A DNA stretch of 64,000 nt from Fabrea salina (Eukaryota > Ciliophora > Heterotrichea > Heterotrichida > Fabreidae). Positions within the stretch are counted from its first letter, which is position 1. Each line of letters starts with the position of its first letter. The notes beneath the pieces were generated by a model that was not told the origin of the DNA, ran no database searches, and was given only the letters and a program-made list of their open reading frames with translations. The stretch lies in NCBI GenBank assembly GCA_022984795.1, contig JALIHJ010000015.1:186001-250000 (forward strand), written 5' to 3'. Shown piece after piece: positions 16,796 through 28,489 of this stretch. Both the position numbers and the translations under genes were made by a program.

Positions 16796-19700
16796 ATGGA
16801 AGAGAAAAGAGGAAAAAAAGAACCTCCAACTTTAAGCATCACTTCCCAGTTAATTATTTCTATCGCCCAGAAACCAGATTTCCAAAGCATCCGAAGTTTG
16901 TCTTTCAGACTGAAGTCAGGCGGGAAAATAAGGGTAAAGCATATTTAGAGAATTGAAGGACTTGGTGAGTGCACTAACCTCCAAGAACTGGACTTAAGTT
17001 ACCACTACATTTCTAAGATTGAAAACCTTGAAAAGCTCAAACAACTCAAAGTACTCAACTTGTCTGAAAACAACATTAAGAAACTTGAAAATTTGGAAGA
17101 ACTCAAGCTACTCGAAGACTTGAACTTAAATGGAAACCAACTGCAAGACATCTCCAAGGCTTCTGTAGAAACTCTCCAAAGTCTGCGCAGCTTGAAAATA
17201 GCCAGGAACAAAATTTCAAAACAAAGCACTGTAGGGAACCTTTCTGTGATGGGAAGACTTGAAAACATTTGGGTCCACGGAAACCCTGTTTCTGATTTGC
17301 CAGAGTTCCAGCTTTACTTAGTGCACCACCTGCAGCACCTTAAAACTATCGAAGGCACTGCGATTGGAGCTGCCCTTAGACACAAAGCTACTCGCAAGTA
17401 CTCAGGACCGCCTCAAGAACTCCACGTGACCAGAGAAAACCTTGTTTCTTATAGAAGAAACATGAACTCTTTGCAGGACAAAAAACAAGAGTCCCTAGAC
17501 AAGTACGAAGAAGTTCAAAAAGAAATAGAAAAACTAGAAATCGAACTAGAAAAAGCTAACTACGAACTTAAGTCTGCTGAAAAAGAGTGGCAGGACATCG
17601 AAGCAGCGATAGTTTCCCCAGACTCCAAACTCAAAGAGAAAAAAGCCATTATGAAGCACTTGATTGAAAAAGCTGAGCTGTTAAGGGACTCTTCTCTGCA
17701 GTTGCAACAACTTTTGTTCCAAGCTCGAGAACAACTAGAGTCCAAAGAATCCAGTGTCTTCAACCTTCAAGACTCAAGTTACGAAAACGTACTTTACGGA
17801 AGCGTTTCTGAAAGCCCTGAAAACGAACTCGAAGTCCAGAACCTCAGAAACCAAATTTTTGAAATGGAAAACAGGTACTCCCACGTAATTGAAGAACTAG
17901 AAAAAACCACTGACGAAATAACCGAACTCGAACAAGAAATTGACAGCTTAAGAATAAGTTCTAGTCGTGAAGAAGTTACTCCGCGGTGGGGCAGGTACCG
18001 GAAGTCAGCTAGTTCTGGAAATATAGACAAAGACACTCGCGACTACTTTTCTGACCGCAAAGCTGAACTCAATGAAATGATTCCAGACTTAAAAAACTAC
18101 GTTTTCAGACTTGAGTCTAACTTGAAAGAATTCCGAGACATAAGAGACGAACTAGACAGGGAAATTTCCAAGTACGAAAAAGAAATCACTCTTTACCAAA
18201 ACAAAATTGACGAGTGCGAACAGTACTTGTCAAGACATACCCAAAACAGTCCTTTAAGAACTCCAGGAAACCTAAAGAAGATGTGGGACAACCTTAAGTT
18301 CCTTTGGGAAAAAGTTTCTAGCTCGCCCTGGGAAGGCGAGTCCGAAGACATTCCTAAAGCAGTAGTTAAGTTCACAGAAGTCCTAAAAGAGCACATTTCT
18401 AAAAAAGCCAAAGAGTCCGAACAACTAGTTAAGTTTTCTGCCCAACAAAAAATAGACCAAGCCAACATTTCACACCTCAGAAAACAAATAGAAGAAATAT
18501 CTCAAAAACTCCAAGAAACCCAACTCGAAAACGAACAAATCCACTCAGAAAACCAAAGTTTAAGTCAACAACTCAAAGAAACCAAACAACAAGTAAAAGA
18601 ACTGCAAGAAACTAAAGAAAACGAAGAAGTAAAAGAGCACCAACACAAAATAACCCAGCTCCAAGAACAACACACCCAACTCCAAACCAGCCTTCAAGAT
18701 CAAAAAAACCAGATTGACCAAGAAGTCCAAAACTACCAAAACAAACTCAACAACCTTAAGTTGCACTGCCAAAACAAAGCTGAACAGCTCCAAAGCCTCA
18801 CTGAAGACTGCCAAAACAACCATGAAAAACTAACTTGGGCCAAAGAAGAACTGAAGTCACACCACGAAGAACTAAACGAAAATCGCACTAAACTAAGAAC
18901 ACTAGAAAGCCAAAAACACGAACTAGAAACCCAAATAAAGCAAGCTCAGTCTGAACTTAGACAAGTAAAACCTTTAAAAGAAGCTGAAAAAGAAAAAGAA
19001 GAAGCAATAAAAGCTCTAAACAAAGTAGCAGACACCCTTGGAATCATGATATCAGGAAACAGTCTCCAAACACTAGTTACAGACATTGAAAAAGCAATCC
19101 AAGAACTTTACAACAACCTAGAAAAAGTTGACAAGTTTCAAAAAAACAAAGCTAAGTTTGTTGAAATGTACGAAAAAAACACTAAAGAACTCCAAGAAGA
19201 GTGGGACAAACTCAAACGTGCTAAGTCTGAAAACGAACGAGAAAGGTCACAGCACCAAGTACTATTGCAAGAAAGAAACGAACTCGAAGACAAAATCAAC
19301 TACTTGCATAGACTAAATGAAGACTTATACAGCAAGAACTCTGAACTCCAAACAGAAAACGCACGCTTAGAAGAACACCTCAAATCTCTTAAAGAAAGCA
19401 TTAACACCTACGAAGACATTAAAAACCGAGAAAAACAAGAAGCACACCGACTCCAAGAAGCCTCTGAAGCAGAGTCTAGAAAGTACCAAGACATCTCTGC
19501 GCAACTTAAAACTGCAAAAACTTCTTACAACTCCCAACAAGAAGCCAACCTTGAAATTGAGAACCAACTCAAGACTCTGAAGTTCCAAGTTCAGAAGTAC
19601 CAAGAAAAACATGACTACTTTAAAATTGAAATAGACCAAAGCGAAGACTACTTAAGTAAACTCAAAAACAACATCACAGACGAGCAAGTAAAAGTAAACA

Positions 19701-21049
19701 AAGAACTCAGAGAACTCAGCCACAACCTTTCAAACAAAAAGCAAGAACTGACCAACATCCAAAACCTAATAAAAGAATTTGACCAACAAGTTGTTAAAAA
19801 AAGAGAAGAACTAGAAGTTGTCCACAAAAAACTCAAACACGAAGAAGACCAAAAGGCAAAACTTGAAGAAAACCACTTTTTAGCCCAACAAAAACTAAGG
19901 GAACTAGAAAACTCCATTTACGACTACGAGCACGAAGTGAACCACATCAAGTCCGAAATAGAACTCCAGACCCAAAACTTCAGACAAAAACAAAAAAAAC
20001 TCAACAGCTTAGACGAACAAATACAAACTAAACAAGATGAACTAGAAAAACTCAGTGAAGAAACCAAAAACAAAGCTAACGAACTCATGTCAGTTAAGGA
20101 CCGACTAGCCTCTTCCAACTCTGAAATGCAAAGACTCGACTCAATATACCACCAAAAGAACGACGAAATCGAAGTAATAAACGAAAGACTCCAAACCAAG
20201 TACGAACAACTCTCAGCAGTTGAAGCCAAACTCCAAGAAAATCACGAGTGCCTACAACAAGACTCCCACAAACTAGAAGAAGTCCAAAACTCCATTTGGT
20301 CTCAAGAAAACTACCTCAACAAACTCAAAGAAGAGTCTGAACACTACACTTCCAAAACTACCAAGTTAAAAGAAGCTCTGCAAAACGTAGAAAACCAAAA
20401 ACAAGTAGTTCTTAAAGAAATCGATTCAATCAACCAAAAGATGTCAGAAGAAGAAAACCAACACTACACCCAAGTCGAAAAACTCAGAACTGCCGTGACC
20501 AACGGAGAAAACACCCTCAGGCAACTAATGGACGCTGTGCAAAAGTGCCGCAACAAACTGTCCCACGACAAAAAAGAAGCAAGCAACCTCCAAGCAGAAA
20601 TCCAAGCTTACAAAAGTGCACATCAACACGCTGAACAACAGTACAGAAAAGTCGCAGAAGAACTTACCAACTTAGAAGCCCGAGTGGACCAACTCAAAGT
20701 TGAAGAAGACTCTGCCTTAGTTGTTTTGGCTTTAAGCGGCCACAAAATAAACCAACCTACAAAGGAAAGAATCAAGTACATATGCAAAGCAGCTTTGGAA
20801 CTAGAAAGCACCAAAGCGCAACTTGACTCAGCCCGCAAACAACTCGAAACAGTTAAAACTACTGAAGAGCTTGAAAACACTGCACTGTACCCTATGCCTA
20901 AAACCCAGAACTGGCAAGTCGAAAGCAGCGAAACCAGCAGTGTGGACTTCCAAAAGCTAGGTCCTGAAGCAGAGGAAATGAAAAAACTCCTGCACAACTT
21001 AGAAATCACCCAGCAGCGCCTTAAAGCTTTAAATTCTAGTGTTCAATAA
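16796..21049 (+). CDS. Centriolin-like LRR plus long coiled-coil protein (two exons)
   Basis: Exons 16796-16933 and 16949-21049 give 1412 residues after removal of a 15-nt intron. After a short basic leader, leucine-rich repeats occupy about residues 45-185: LGECTNLQELDLSYHYISKI, LKVLNLSENNIKKL, LEDLNLNGNQL, then the cap LENIWVHGNPVSDLPEF. The remaining 1200 residues are almost continuous Gln/Glu/Lys coiled coil. This architecture, with the RRNMNSLQDKKQESLDKYE region after the LRRs, matches centriolin (CNTRL/CEP110), a mother-centriole or basal-body appendage protein. The frame between LRRs extends upstream of the first unspliced Met, so the intron and the ATG at 16796 are required. Assignment rests on architecture. 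Confidence 0.78.
16934..16948 (+). other. 15-nt intron in the centriolin-like gene
   Basis: GTAAAGCATATTTAG, phase 0 after codon 46. The in-frame TAG at its end separates the leader from the first LRR; splicing restores one frame with an ATG 1 nt after the upstream gene's stop. Confidence 0.88.
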
Positions 21050-21050
21050 A

Positions 21051-21356
21051 TTAGTGTTTGAATAAGCGGGAGATCTCAGAAGTTTCTTGGTCAAGTCCTT
21101 TTAGGAGTTTATTTACGTTTCCCAAGAGTTTAGAGTACGCTTGTTCACTTTCTTGAACCATGAGGTTTAAGTTTTTGAGTTTTTCTTCTTTTTCTTTCAA
21201 ATTCGAGTAAGCTGAGTAGTACTCTGCCTCTAACTGGGCTAGTTCAGCTTCCATCTCTGAGACACTTGACCTTTCGTTCAGCACAGTTGAGTTTAAGGAG
21301 TCTCTTTCGTCCTTCATTTTGTTTAGTTTTTCTTTAAGGTTGCTCAAGGCGTCCAT
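21051..21356 (-). CDS. SSNA1: SSNA1/NA14-like basal-body coiled-coil protein
   Basis: A 101-residue, nearly all-helical protein. The C-terminal NLMVQESEQAYSKLLGNVNK followed by LLKGLDQE closely parallels the NA14/SSNA1 signature (TI-x-ETE-x-AY-x-KI-x-E-SSQ-x-LL-x-VL-x-x-E). The length also fits the family (about 110). SSNA1 (DIP13 in Chlamydomonas) binds and remodels microtubules and sits at centrioles and basal bodies. It is convergent with the centriolin-like gene, 1 nt between stop codons. That places two probable basal-body genes side by side. Confidence 0.75.
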   Translation of the reverse strand: MDALSNLKEKLNKMKDERDSLNSTVLNERSSVSEMEAELAQLEAEYYSAYSNLKEKEEKLKNLNLMVQESEQAYSKLLGNVNKLLKGLDQETSEISRLFKH

Positions 21357-21375
21357 ACTTATTGAGTATTAAAAG

Positions 21376-22416
21376 TTACTTAACTCTTTGTTCCCACTTG
21401 CTCATTACTTGGTCTAGTTCTTTCCAAAACACGTCTGAGTCCTCTTCCATCTTCCTGGTGATTCTGACTTTCCTTTCTATTTGGTCTATTCTGGCTTCAA
21501 AAAGTCCTGAAGACAAAGCTTTGACTATGCACTCGTCCACTTGACTTTCTTGGATTTGCAAAGTCTCCATTGCTTCTTCAAAGGTGAACTCTTGTCTGGT
21601 TTTGGCTATTTGGCACAAAGCCAAAATCTTTAGAACTGACAAGCACTTTTCAACAACAAACCCTTTTTGAGCCAAGTACTCGCTGTTGGCGTTTTTGAAG
21701 TCCTGGAACTTAACAATAGAAGCCTCTGAAAAAATACTTACTAGTTCACTAGACGCACCTGACAGTGAAGCTAAGCAGGGCATCAAAAGTATTTGGTGGA
21801 CTTGTTCTACTTCGCCAAAGTTAATTACTTGTGCAAAGGCTTCTTCAACTCTTTCTTTGCTGGGGTTGTCTCCTTCGCTTAAGTACTTCATCAAAAACTT
21901 AGTTTTCAAGTCGGCTTTGAGGTTTAGCTGGCTGACTTCCCAAAGGAATTCGTCCTTTTCTTCCTGAGGAACGTTTTTCCAGTGTTTTTGGAGTGACTCT
22001 ATTTTTTTAAGGTGTAGGTTTATAAGGTTGAGGTTTGAAGAAGAAGCAGCTATTCTGACTAAGTGCTTGAAGACTGAGAACTTGGAGTAAGAGTCGCTAA
22101 TGGAGTCGTGCATCAGTGACAAAGCCTGCATTCCAGAGACTGGGTGCTGGGTGTTTGAGGATATAGCTTCTAAAATAGGACTGATGCTTTCGAGAGAGTC
22201 CTTTACTAAGTAAGCTACAAGTACAAACCTGGGGTGGACTTCTGTTTCTGTGCCTTCTAGTAGAATGTTTATGTGGTTAGGAATGTCTTCAAGTAACTTT
22301 TGTGTAGGGTTGGTTCCGAAGCCTGAAGCGTAGTTTTGGTCTCCAAGTAAGTCTCTTAGTTTTTTGATGAGCTCTTCCTGGGGTTGTAGTTTCCCTGTTA
22401 GTATCAGCTTCGACAT
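21376..22416 (-). CDS. EIF3M: Translation initiation factor eIF3 subunit m (PCI domain)
   Basis: The ATG at 22414-22416 gives 346 residues (MSKLILTGKLQPQ); the frame extends six codons further to a TTG that is not a plausible start. The C-terminal half is a PCI domain. IVKFQDFKNANSEYLAQKG and KILALCQIAKTRQEFTFEE precede the winged helix ending LFEARIDQIERKVRITR, close to the VYCKIDQTQRKVVVSH segment of eIF3m. The central EDAFAQVINF-like stretch (EEAFAQVINF) and HQILLMPCLASLSG also fit. eIF3m is a core subunit of the eIF3 octamer that loads mRNA on the 40S subunit. Confidence 0.88.
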   Translation of the reverse strand: MSKLILTGKLQPQEELIKKLRDLLGDQNYASGFGTNPTQKLLEDIPNHINILLEGTETEVHPRFVLVAYLVKDSLESISPILEAISSNTQHPVSGMQALSLMHDSISDSYSKFSVFKHLVRIAASSSNLNLINLHLKKIESLQKHWKNVPQEEKDEFLWEVSQLNLKADLKTKFLMKYLSEGDNPSKERVEEAFAQVINFGEVEQVHQILLMPCLASLSGASSELVSIFSEASIVKFQDFKNANSEYLAQKGFVVEKCLSVLKILALCQIAKTRQEFTFEEAMETLQIQESQVDECIVKALSSGLFEARIDQIERKVRITRKMEEDSDVFWKELDQVMSKWEQRVK

Positions 22417-22460
22417 TACAAATGTGTGAATCAAAGAACTCTTAACAAACAGAATTAATA

Positions 22461-22473
22461 ACTTAGCTTAAGT
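22461..22473. promoter_or_regulatory. Inverted repeat before F-box/WD40 copy 2
   Basis: ACTTA-GCT-TAAGT ends 9 nt before the start codon at 22483, in the 66-nt spacer shared with eIF3m. It may be a regulatory site or chance. Confidence 0.2.
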
Positions 22474-22482
22474 AACTGCAAA

Positions 22483-23553
22483 ATGGAAAAAATCAGCCAA
22501 AACTTATTCCAGGAAGTACTAGAACTGTTACTACCTAAAGAAATTATCCAACTAGAAGCCTTAAACAAAAGAATCAAACTTAAACTTGAAAAAAGTGGAA
22601 AGTTTCTGTGTTTAAAGTGCATGTTGCCTGGTTTTAGTTCATTAATTCCAAAAGAGCTCAGTTATCAGGAATTCAAATCAGCTTGCAAAAGCATTTACCA
22701 AAAAAAGCACACACTAGTGTCTGCTGGAGTAGACAAGTGCATTCGAGTCTGGGACTTAAAGCTAGGCAAAGAAACTAGAGTTTTTGAAGGGCATACTTCC
22801 GATGTTTTAGACGTTGCAAGTAGCCAAGAACTCATTGTTTCAGGGAGTTATGACAAGTCATTAAGAGTTTGGAACACTAAGACTACTCAAATAAGCTGCT
22901 TGATGCACAGCAGTCCAGTTAGAGCAGTAGCTATATCTCAAAATAGCAAGTACCTAGTTTCAGGAGGTTCAGTTCTTAAGGTTTGGCACTTACCAACAAG
23001 CCAAGTCCAGGTTTTAAACGGGCATAGTGAGGATGTTTGGTGCACAGCAATTGCAACTAATAACAAGTTCTTAGTTTCAGGAAGCAAAGACAAAACCCTT
23101 AAAGTGTGGGGTACTTTAAGTAGCACAGAAACCCACACTTTGCAAGGACACACTTGCGTAGTTTGGTGCGTTGCAGTTTCTTACAACAATGAATTTATAG
23201 TTTCGGGCAGTGGGGATAAAACTGTTAGGGTGTGGAACAGTCTAAGTGGTGTCCAAACCCATCTTTTAGAGGGCCACTCGCGCACAGTCAGGTCAGTAGC
23301 TATAACTCACGAAAACAGCTTTATAGTGTCTGGAAGTGGCGATAAGTCAATTAGAGTTTGGAGTTCAAAGCTCGGCCAAGCAATTAAAGCTTTCAAAGGC
23401 CACACTGGGTCAGTTTGCTCACTTGCAATTTCGTGTGACGACGAGTTTATAGTATCTGGGGGCTGGGATAGGTCAATTAGAGTATGGAACTTGTCCTCTG
23501 GAAAAAACCTTTTTGTATACTCAACCTCTAGTTTTAGTTCCTTAACTTTATAA
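22483..23553 (+). CDS. F-box/WD40-repeat protein (copy 2)
   Basis: A 356-residue protein paralogous to the gene at 13729-14772. The F-box-like start MEKISQNLFQEVLELLLPKE aligns with MERLSINLLCEVLKLLTLKE of copy 1. Both then share a short FLCLKCMLPGF/FLWRNCFLTGL linker before the beta-propeller. About seven WD40 repeats follow, including FLVSGSKDKTLKVWGTLSS, FIVSGSGDKTVRVWNSLSG and FIVSGGWDRSIRVWNLSSG. It is likely a substrate adaptor of an SCF ligase, though the F-box is divergent. Stop codons are 4 nt apart from the convergent helicase gene. Confidence 0.85.
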   Translation: MEKISQNLFQEVLELLLPKEIIQLEALNKRIKLKLEKSGKFLCLKCMLPGFSSLIPKELSYQEFKSACKSIYQKKHTLVSAGVDKCIRVWDLKLGKETRVFEGHTSDVLDVASSQELIVSGSYDKSLRVWNTKTTQISCLMHSSPVRAVAISQNSKYLVSGGSVLKVWHLPTSQVQVLNGHSEDVWCTAIATNNKFLVSGSKDKTLKVWGTLSSTETHTLQGHTCVVWCVAVSYNNEFIVSGSGDKTVRVWNSLSGVQTHLLEGHSRTVRSVAITHENSFIVSGSGDKSIRVWSSKLGQAIKAFKGHTGSVCSLAISCDDEFIVSGGWDRSIRVWNLSSGKNLFVYSTSSFSSLTL

Positions 23554-23557
23554 GATA

Positions 23558-25972
<2,415 letters not shown>

Positions 25973-25981
25973 TTATAGGGG

Positions 25982-26491
25982 ATGCAAGTTACTGGAGAAA
26001 AAGTTAAGGACCCAAAATTCCCTGAAAACCCCTCTACTAAAGACTCTTTCCAAGTTAAAAAGCAGTTCAGTCTTTGTGTACTTCCTCAAAAACGCAAAAG
26101 AGAAGCACTCGACATAGAAAAAACCCTACTAGACATCTACAACCTCCTAAACAAAAAAGCCCCCAAAAACAAACCCCGAAAAAAAACAAAAGAAATAATG
26201 CACGAAGTACTTGAAGTAAACACTTATGAAGAAGCCAACATAACTCCTTATGACTTGTTTTCAAAAACTAAAGACTCACTAGACATCAAGTTTGACTTCC
26301 CTAAGTTTGTGAGGTACCCTGGCTGGGAATTTGTAGACCTCCACCTTTTAGAATCCACAACTGAACAAATTCGGACTGGACAAATTAGCATACCTGAAGG
26401 AGTCCAAGCTGTAAGTGCTCCAGTAAAGGATAGCCTCATCACCCACTTTAAAATTGTTTACGAAACCCTGAATACTTTAACTAATCAATAG
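25982..26491 (+). CDS. Protein of unknown function
   Basis: A 169-residue protein with a basic N-terminal third (LPQKRKREALDIEKTLLDIY, KNKPRKKTKE). A more ordered-looking C-terminal part follows, FPKFVRYPGWEFVDLHLLES and VKDSLITHFKIVYETLN. No family is recognised. It starts 9 nt after the preceding stop. I considered whether the two genes are one joined by an 18-nt intron and think not (see rejected items). It is convergent with the Tubby gene, 15 nt between stops. Confidence 0.62.
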   Translation: MQVTGEKVKDPKFPENPSTKDSFQVKKQFSLCVLPQKRKREALDIEKTLLDIYNLLNKKAPKNKPRKKTKEIMHEVLEVNTYEEANITPYDLFSKTKDSLDIKFDFPKFVRYPGWEFVDLHLLESTTEQIRTGQISIPEGVQAVSAPVKDSLITHFKIVYETLNTLTNQ

Positions 26492-26506
26492 CATAACTTA
26501 ATTAAG

Positions 26507-28015
26507 TTAGTCGCAAACTAAGTGGTTATCCAAACTTGAAAGTGCAATGCTAAAAGCTTGAAGAGGCGAGAAAGGCCACTTAAAATCTAAGTTAAAGTGG
26601 TTTTCACCAATACGTCCAAACTGGATGTAGGTATTGTCCTCGTTTTTATCGTCCACTAACTGAAAGTTCCTTACAGAAGCCATGCTAACGCGTCCTTTAA
26701 AGTCTAAAACAAAAGCTTTGGCTTTATCGTTCCACACAGGAGGTTTGTTATAGAAAGCAAACATTCCAGAGTAGTTTTTGGCATTGTAGTTTTCCAGGAT
26801 ACTTTGTTCTTTAAAAACAGGTTTCCAAACAACACTTTCCTGGTCTGTGTTTACAGCTGGAATGATCACTCTCATTTTCCGAGGCCCGGAGTTTCCTCCG
26901 TTGCCCTCGTACAGCATCACTCCTAGTTCTTGTCTAGTGTTGTTGACATTTGCATACTTGCTTTTGGGGTTAAGGCCCTTATCGTATATAAAGTACTTGC
27001 TTCCCAAAAAGTTCCCTCTTAGTTTCCCTAAGTAAAAGTCGCTTTTGACTGAAAGTTCTTCTTTGCTCATTGACAACAAAAAGTTAGGTGTCTTTTTGCC
27101 TGGCCTTTTTTTAGCTCCTAAAATGAAGCTCCAGCCATCAGATAGGTGCAAGTAGTACTTAGGGTAGAGTCTTCCAAAACCTTTTCTGTCTCTCCGGATG
27201 GTGCATTCTAGTTTTATGTCTTTTCTGAGAGGCGAGTTTACGAACTTAAACATATCAGACATTTCTTGCTTGATAAGGAAGTAAGCTTCTCGCATATTTA
27301 TTTGGGTGTCTTTGGTTTCCTTGGTTTCTTCCTGAGATTCAACTGGAACTGTGGGTGCAAAGTTAGTTTCTTCCGGAGTAAACTCAGTTTCATTCCTTTC
27401 TATTGGACTCTGTTGGAAATCATCTTGGTAAGCAAACTTCACTTTGGGAGCGTCTTCTGGGAAGAATCCTCCGAAACTGCTTTTAGGGTTTTTGCAGGTT
27501 TGGGGGTGTTGGATTTCTACCTCGGTTCTTTGAGGCTTAACGTTGTTATCAGACTGGCTTTGAGTTGAGTCTTCGTCTTCAGTCCTGAAAATAGTTCTGG
27601 TCGGGGATAAAGCTTCTGGCAACTTTTCCTCAACAGTTTTTGTTGGATCGTAACCGAAGCCTCCCGCTAAGTTCCTGAATTCTTTAGTTTGGTGCAGATC
27701 TCTTCCGTTTAAAACAACTTTCGAGTCAATGATTGAGTCAATGTTGCTTCTGAGGACCGAGGGTTTGAACTCGATAGTTGAGCTTAGGTTGATTGTTCCT
27801 GACCTGTTGAAGCTGGACCTTTGCTGCTGCATCTTAGCTCTCATCTGGCCCAAAGTGCTGTTTGGAAGGGATCCCCTTTTTTCAAAAGGAGTTTCAGTTA
27901 GGGTTCTAGAGAAAGGATTAGACCCCCTGTCTTCTTGGAAGTTGGAGTCTGTGTCGGAGTCTTCGACTTCTATTGAAGACTCTGAGTCATCCAGAAACTC
28001 TCGATCTCCGAACAT
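26507..28015 (-). CDS. Tubby-like protein (TULP)
   Basis: A 502-residue protein. The first 240 residues are acidic, Ser-rich and disordered. The C-terminal 250 residues are the Tubby beta-barrel. LECTIRRDRKGFGRLYPKYY and RPGKKTPNFLLSMSKEEL start it. GSKYFIYDKGLNP, LGVMLYEGNG and RKMRVIIPAV follow. VLDFKGRVSMASVRNFQLVD and YIQFGRIGENHFNLDFKWPF-SP close it. Tubby domains bind PI(4,5)P2, and TULP3-type proteins deliver membrane receptors to cilia with IFT-A. The final helix FSIALSSLDNHLVCD is intact. The N-terminal IFT-A-binding helix is not obvious. Confidence 0.93.
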   Translation of the reverse strand: MFGDREFLDDSESSIEVEDSDTDSNFQEDRGSNPFSRTLTETPFEKRGSLPNSTLGQMRAKMQQQRSSFNRSGTINLSSTIEFKPSVLRSNIDSIIDSKVVLNGRDLHQTKEFRNLAGGFGYDPTKTVEEKLPEALSPTRTIFRTEDEDSTQSQSDNNVKPQRTEVEIQHPQTCKNPKSSFGGFFPEDAPKVKFAYQDDFQQSPIERNETEFTPEETNFAPTVPVESQEETKETKDTQINMREAYFLIKQEMSDMFKFVNSPLRKDIKLECTIRRDRKGFGRLYPKYYLHLSDGWSFILGAKKRPGKKTPNFLLSMSKEELSVKSDFYLGKLRGNFLGSKYFIYDKGLNPKSKYANVNNTRQELGVMLYEGNGGNSGPRKMRVIIPAVNTDQESVVWKPVFKEQSILENYNAKNYSGMFAFYNKPPVWNDKAKAFVLDFKGRVSMASVRNFQLVDDKNEDNTYIQFGRIGENHFNLDFKWPFSPLQAFSIALSSLDNHLVCD

Positions 28016-28081
28016 TTTTATTCTTTTAAATTCTTTGGTAATATGAAAAATGACTTCACTGCCAATGCAAAGAAACTTAAA

Positions 28082-28453
28082 CTAACCAAGGTTAAGCCTA
28101 AATAAGACGTTATAGCAGAAGTAACTTGCACCGGAGGGGTTTAAGTGGAACACTTGAGAAAACTTAAGAGGGGCGTCTTGGTCCAACTGGAGAGTGCCTG
28201 AAACCAACACAAGGATAGCTCCAGGAGTGCTTGAAGGCTGTGCGTCCAGTGTGTGGACTTGGTGGACTATTGTGCCTGCTGTGAGCGAGTTAAATTTTTC
28301 CATGATGGCGTCTACTCCTTTGAACTGTTCAGACTCAAAAGTGAGCATCGAGTCAGCTGTGAACAAGCTTCTGAGTCCTTCTCTGTTAGTTTGGAAGAGA
28401 CCGTAGTAGTACTGCACGAACTGCTGAGCTACTGCGTTGATATCTTGAGCCAT
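28082..28453 (-). CDS. NTF2: Nuclear transport factor 2
   Basis: A 123-residue protein matching NTF2 over its full length. AVAQQFVQYYYGLFQTNREG and the strand SMLTFESEQFKGVDAIMEKF come first. Then come VHQVHTLDAQPS, ILVLVSGTLQLDQDAPLKFS and the terminal FHLNPSGASYFCYNVLFRLN. NTF2 is a homodimer that carries RanGDP into the nucleus through FG-nucleoporins. Importin alpha lies 7 kb away. There is no insertion or gap against the family. It is divergent from the DLEC1-like gene across 36 nt. Confidence 0.95.
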   Translation of the reverse strand: MAQDINAVAQQFVQYYYGLFQTNREGLRSLFTADSMLTFESEQFKGVDAIMEKFNSLTAGTIVHQVHTLDAQPSSTPGAILVLVSGTLQLDQDAPLKFSQVFHLNPSGASYFCYNVLFRLNLG

Positions 28454-28489
28454 TTATATAAACCATAAGTGTAAGAAACTAATATTAAA

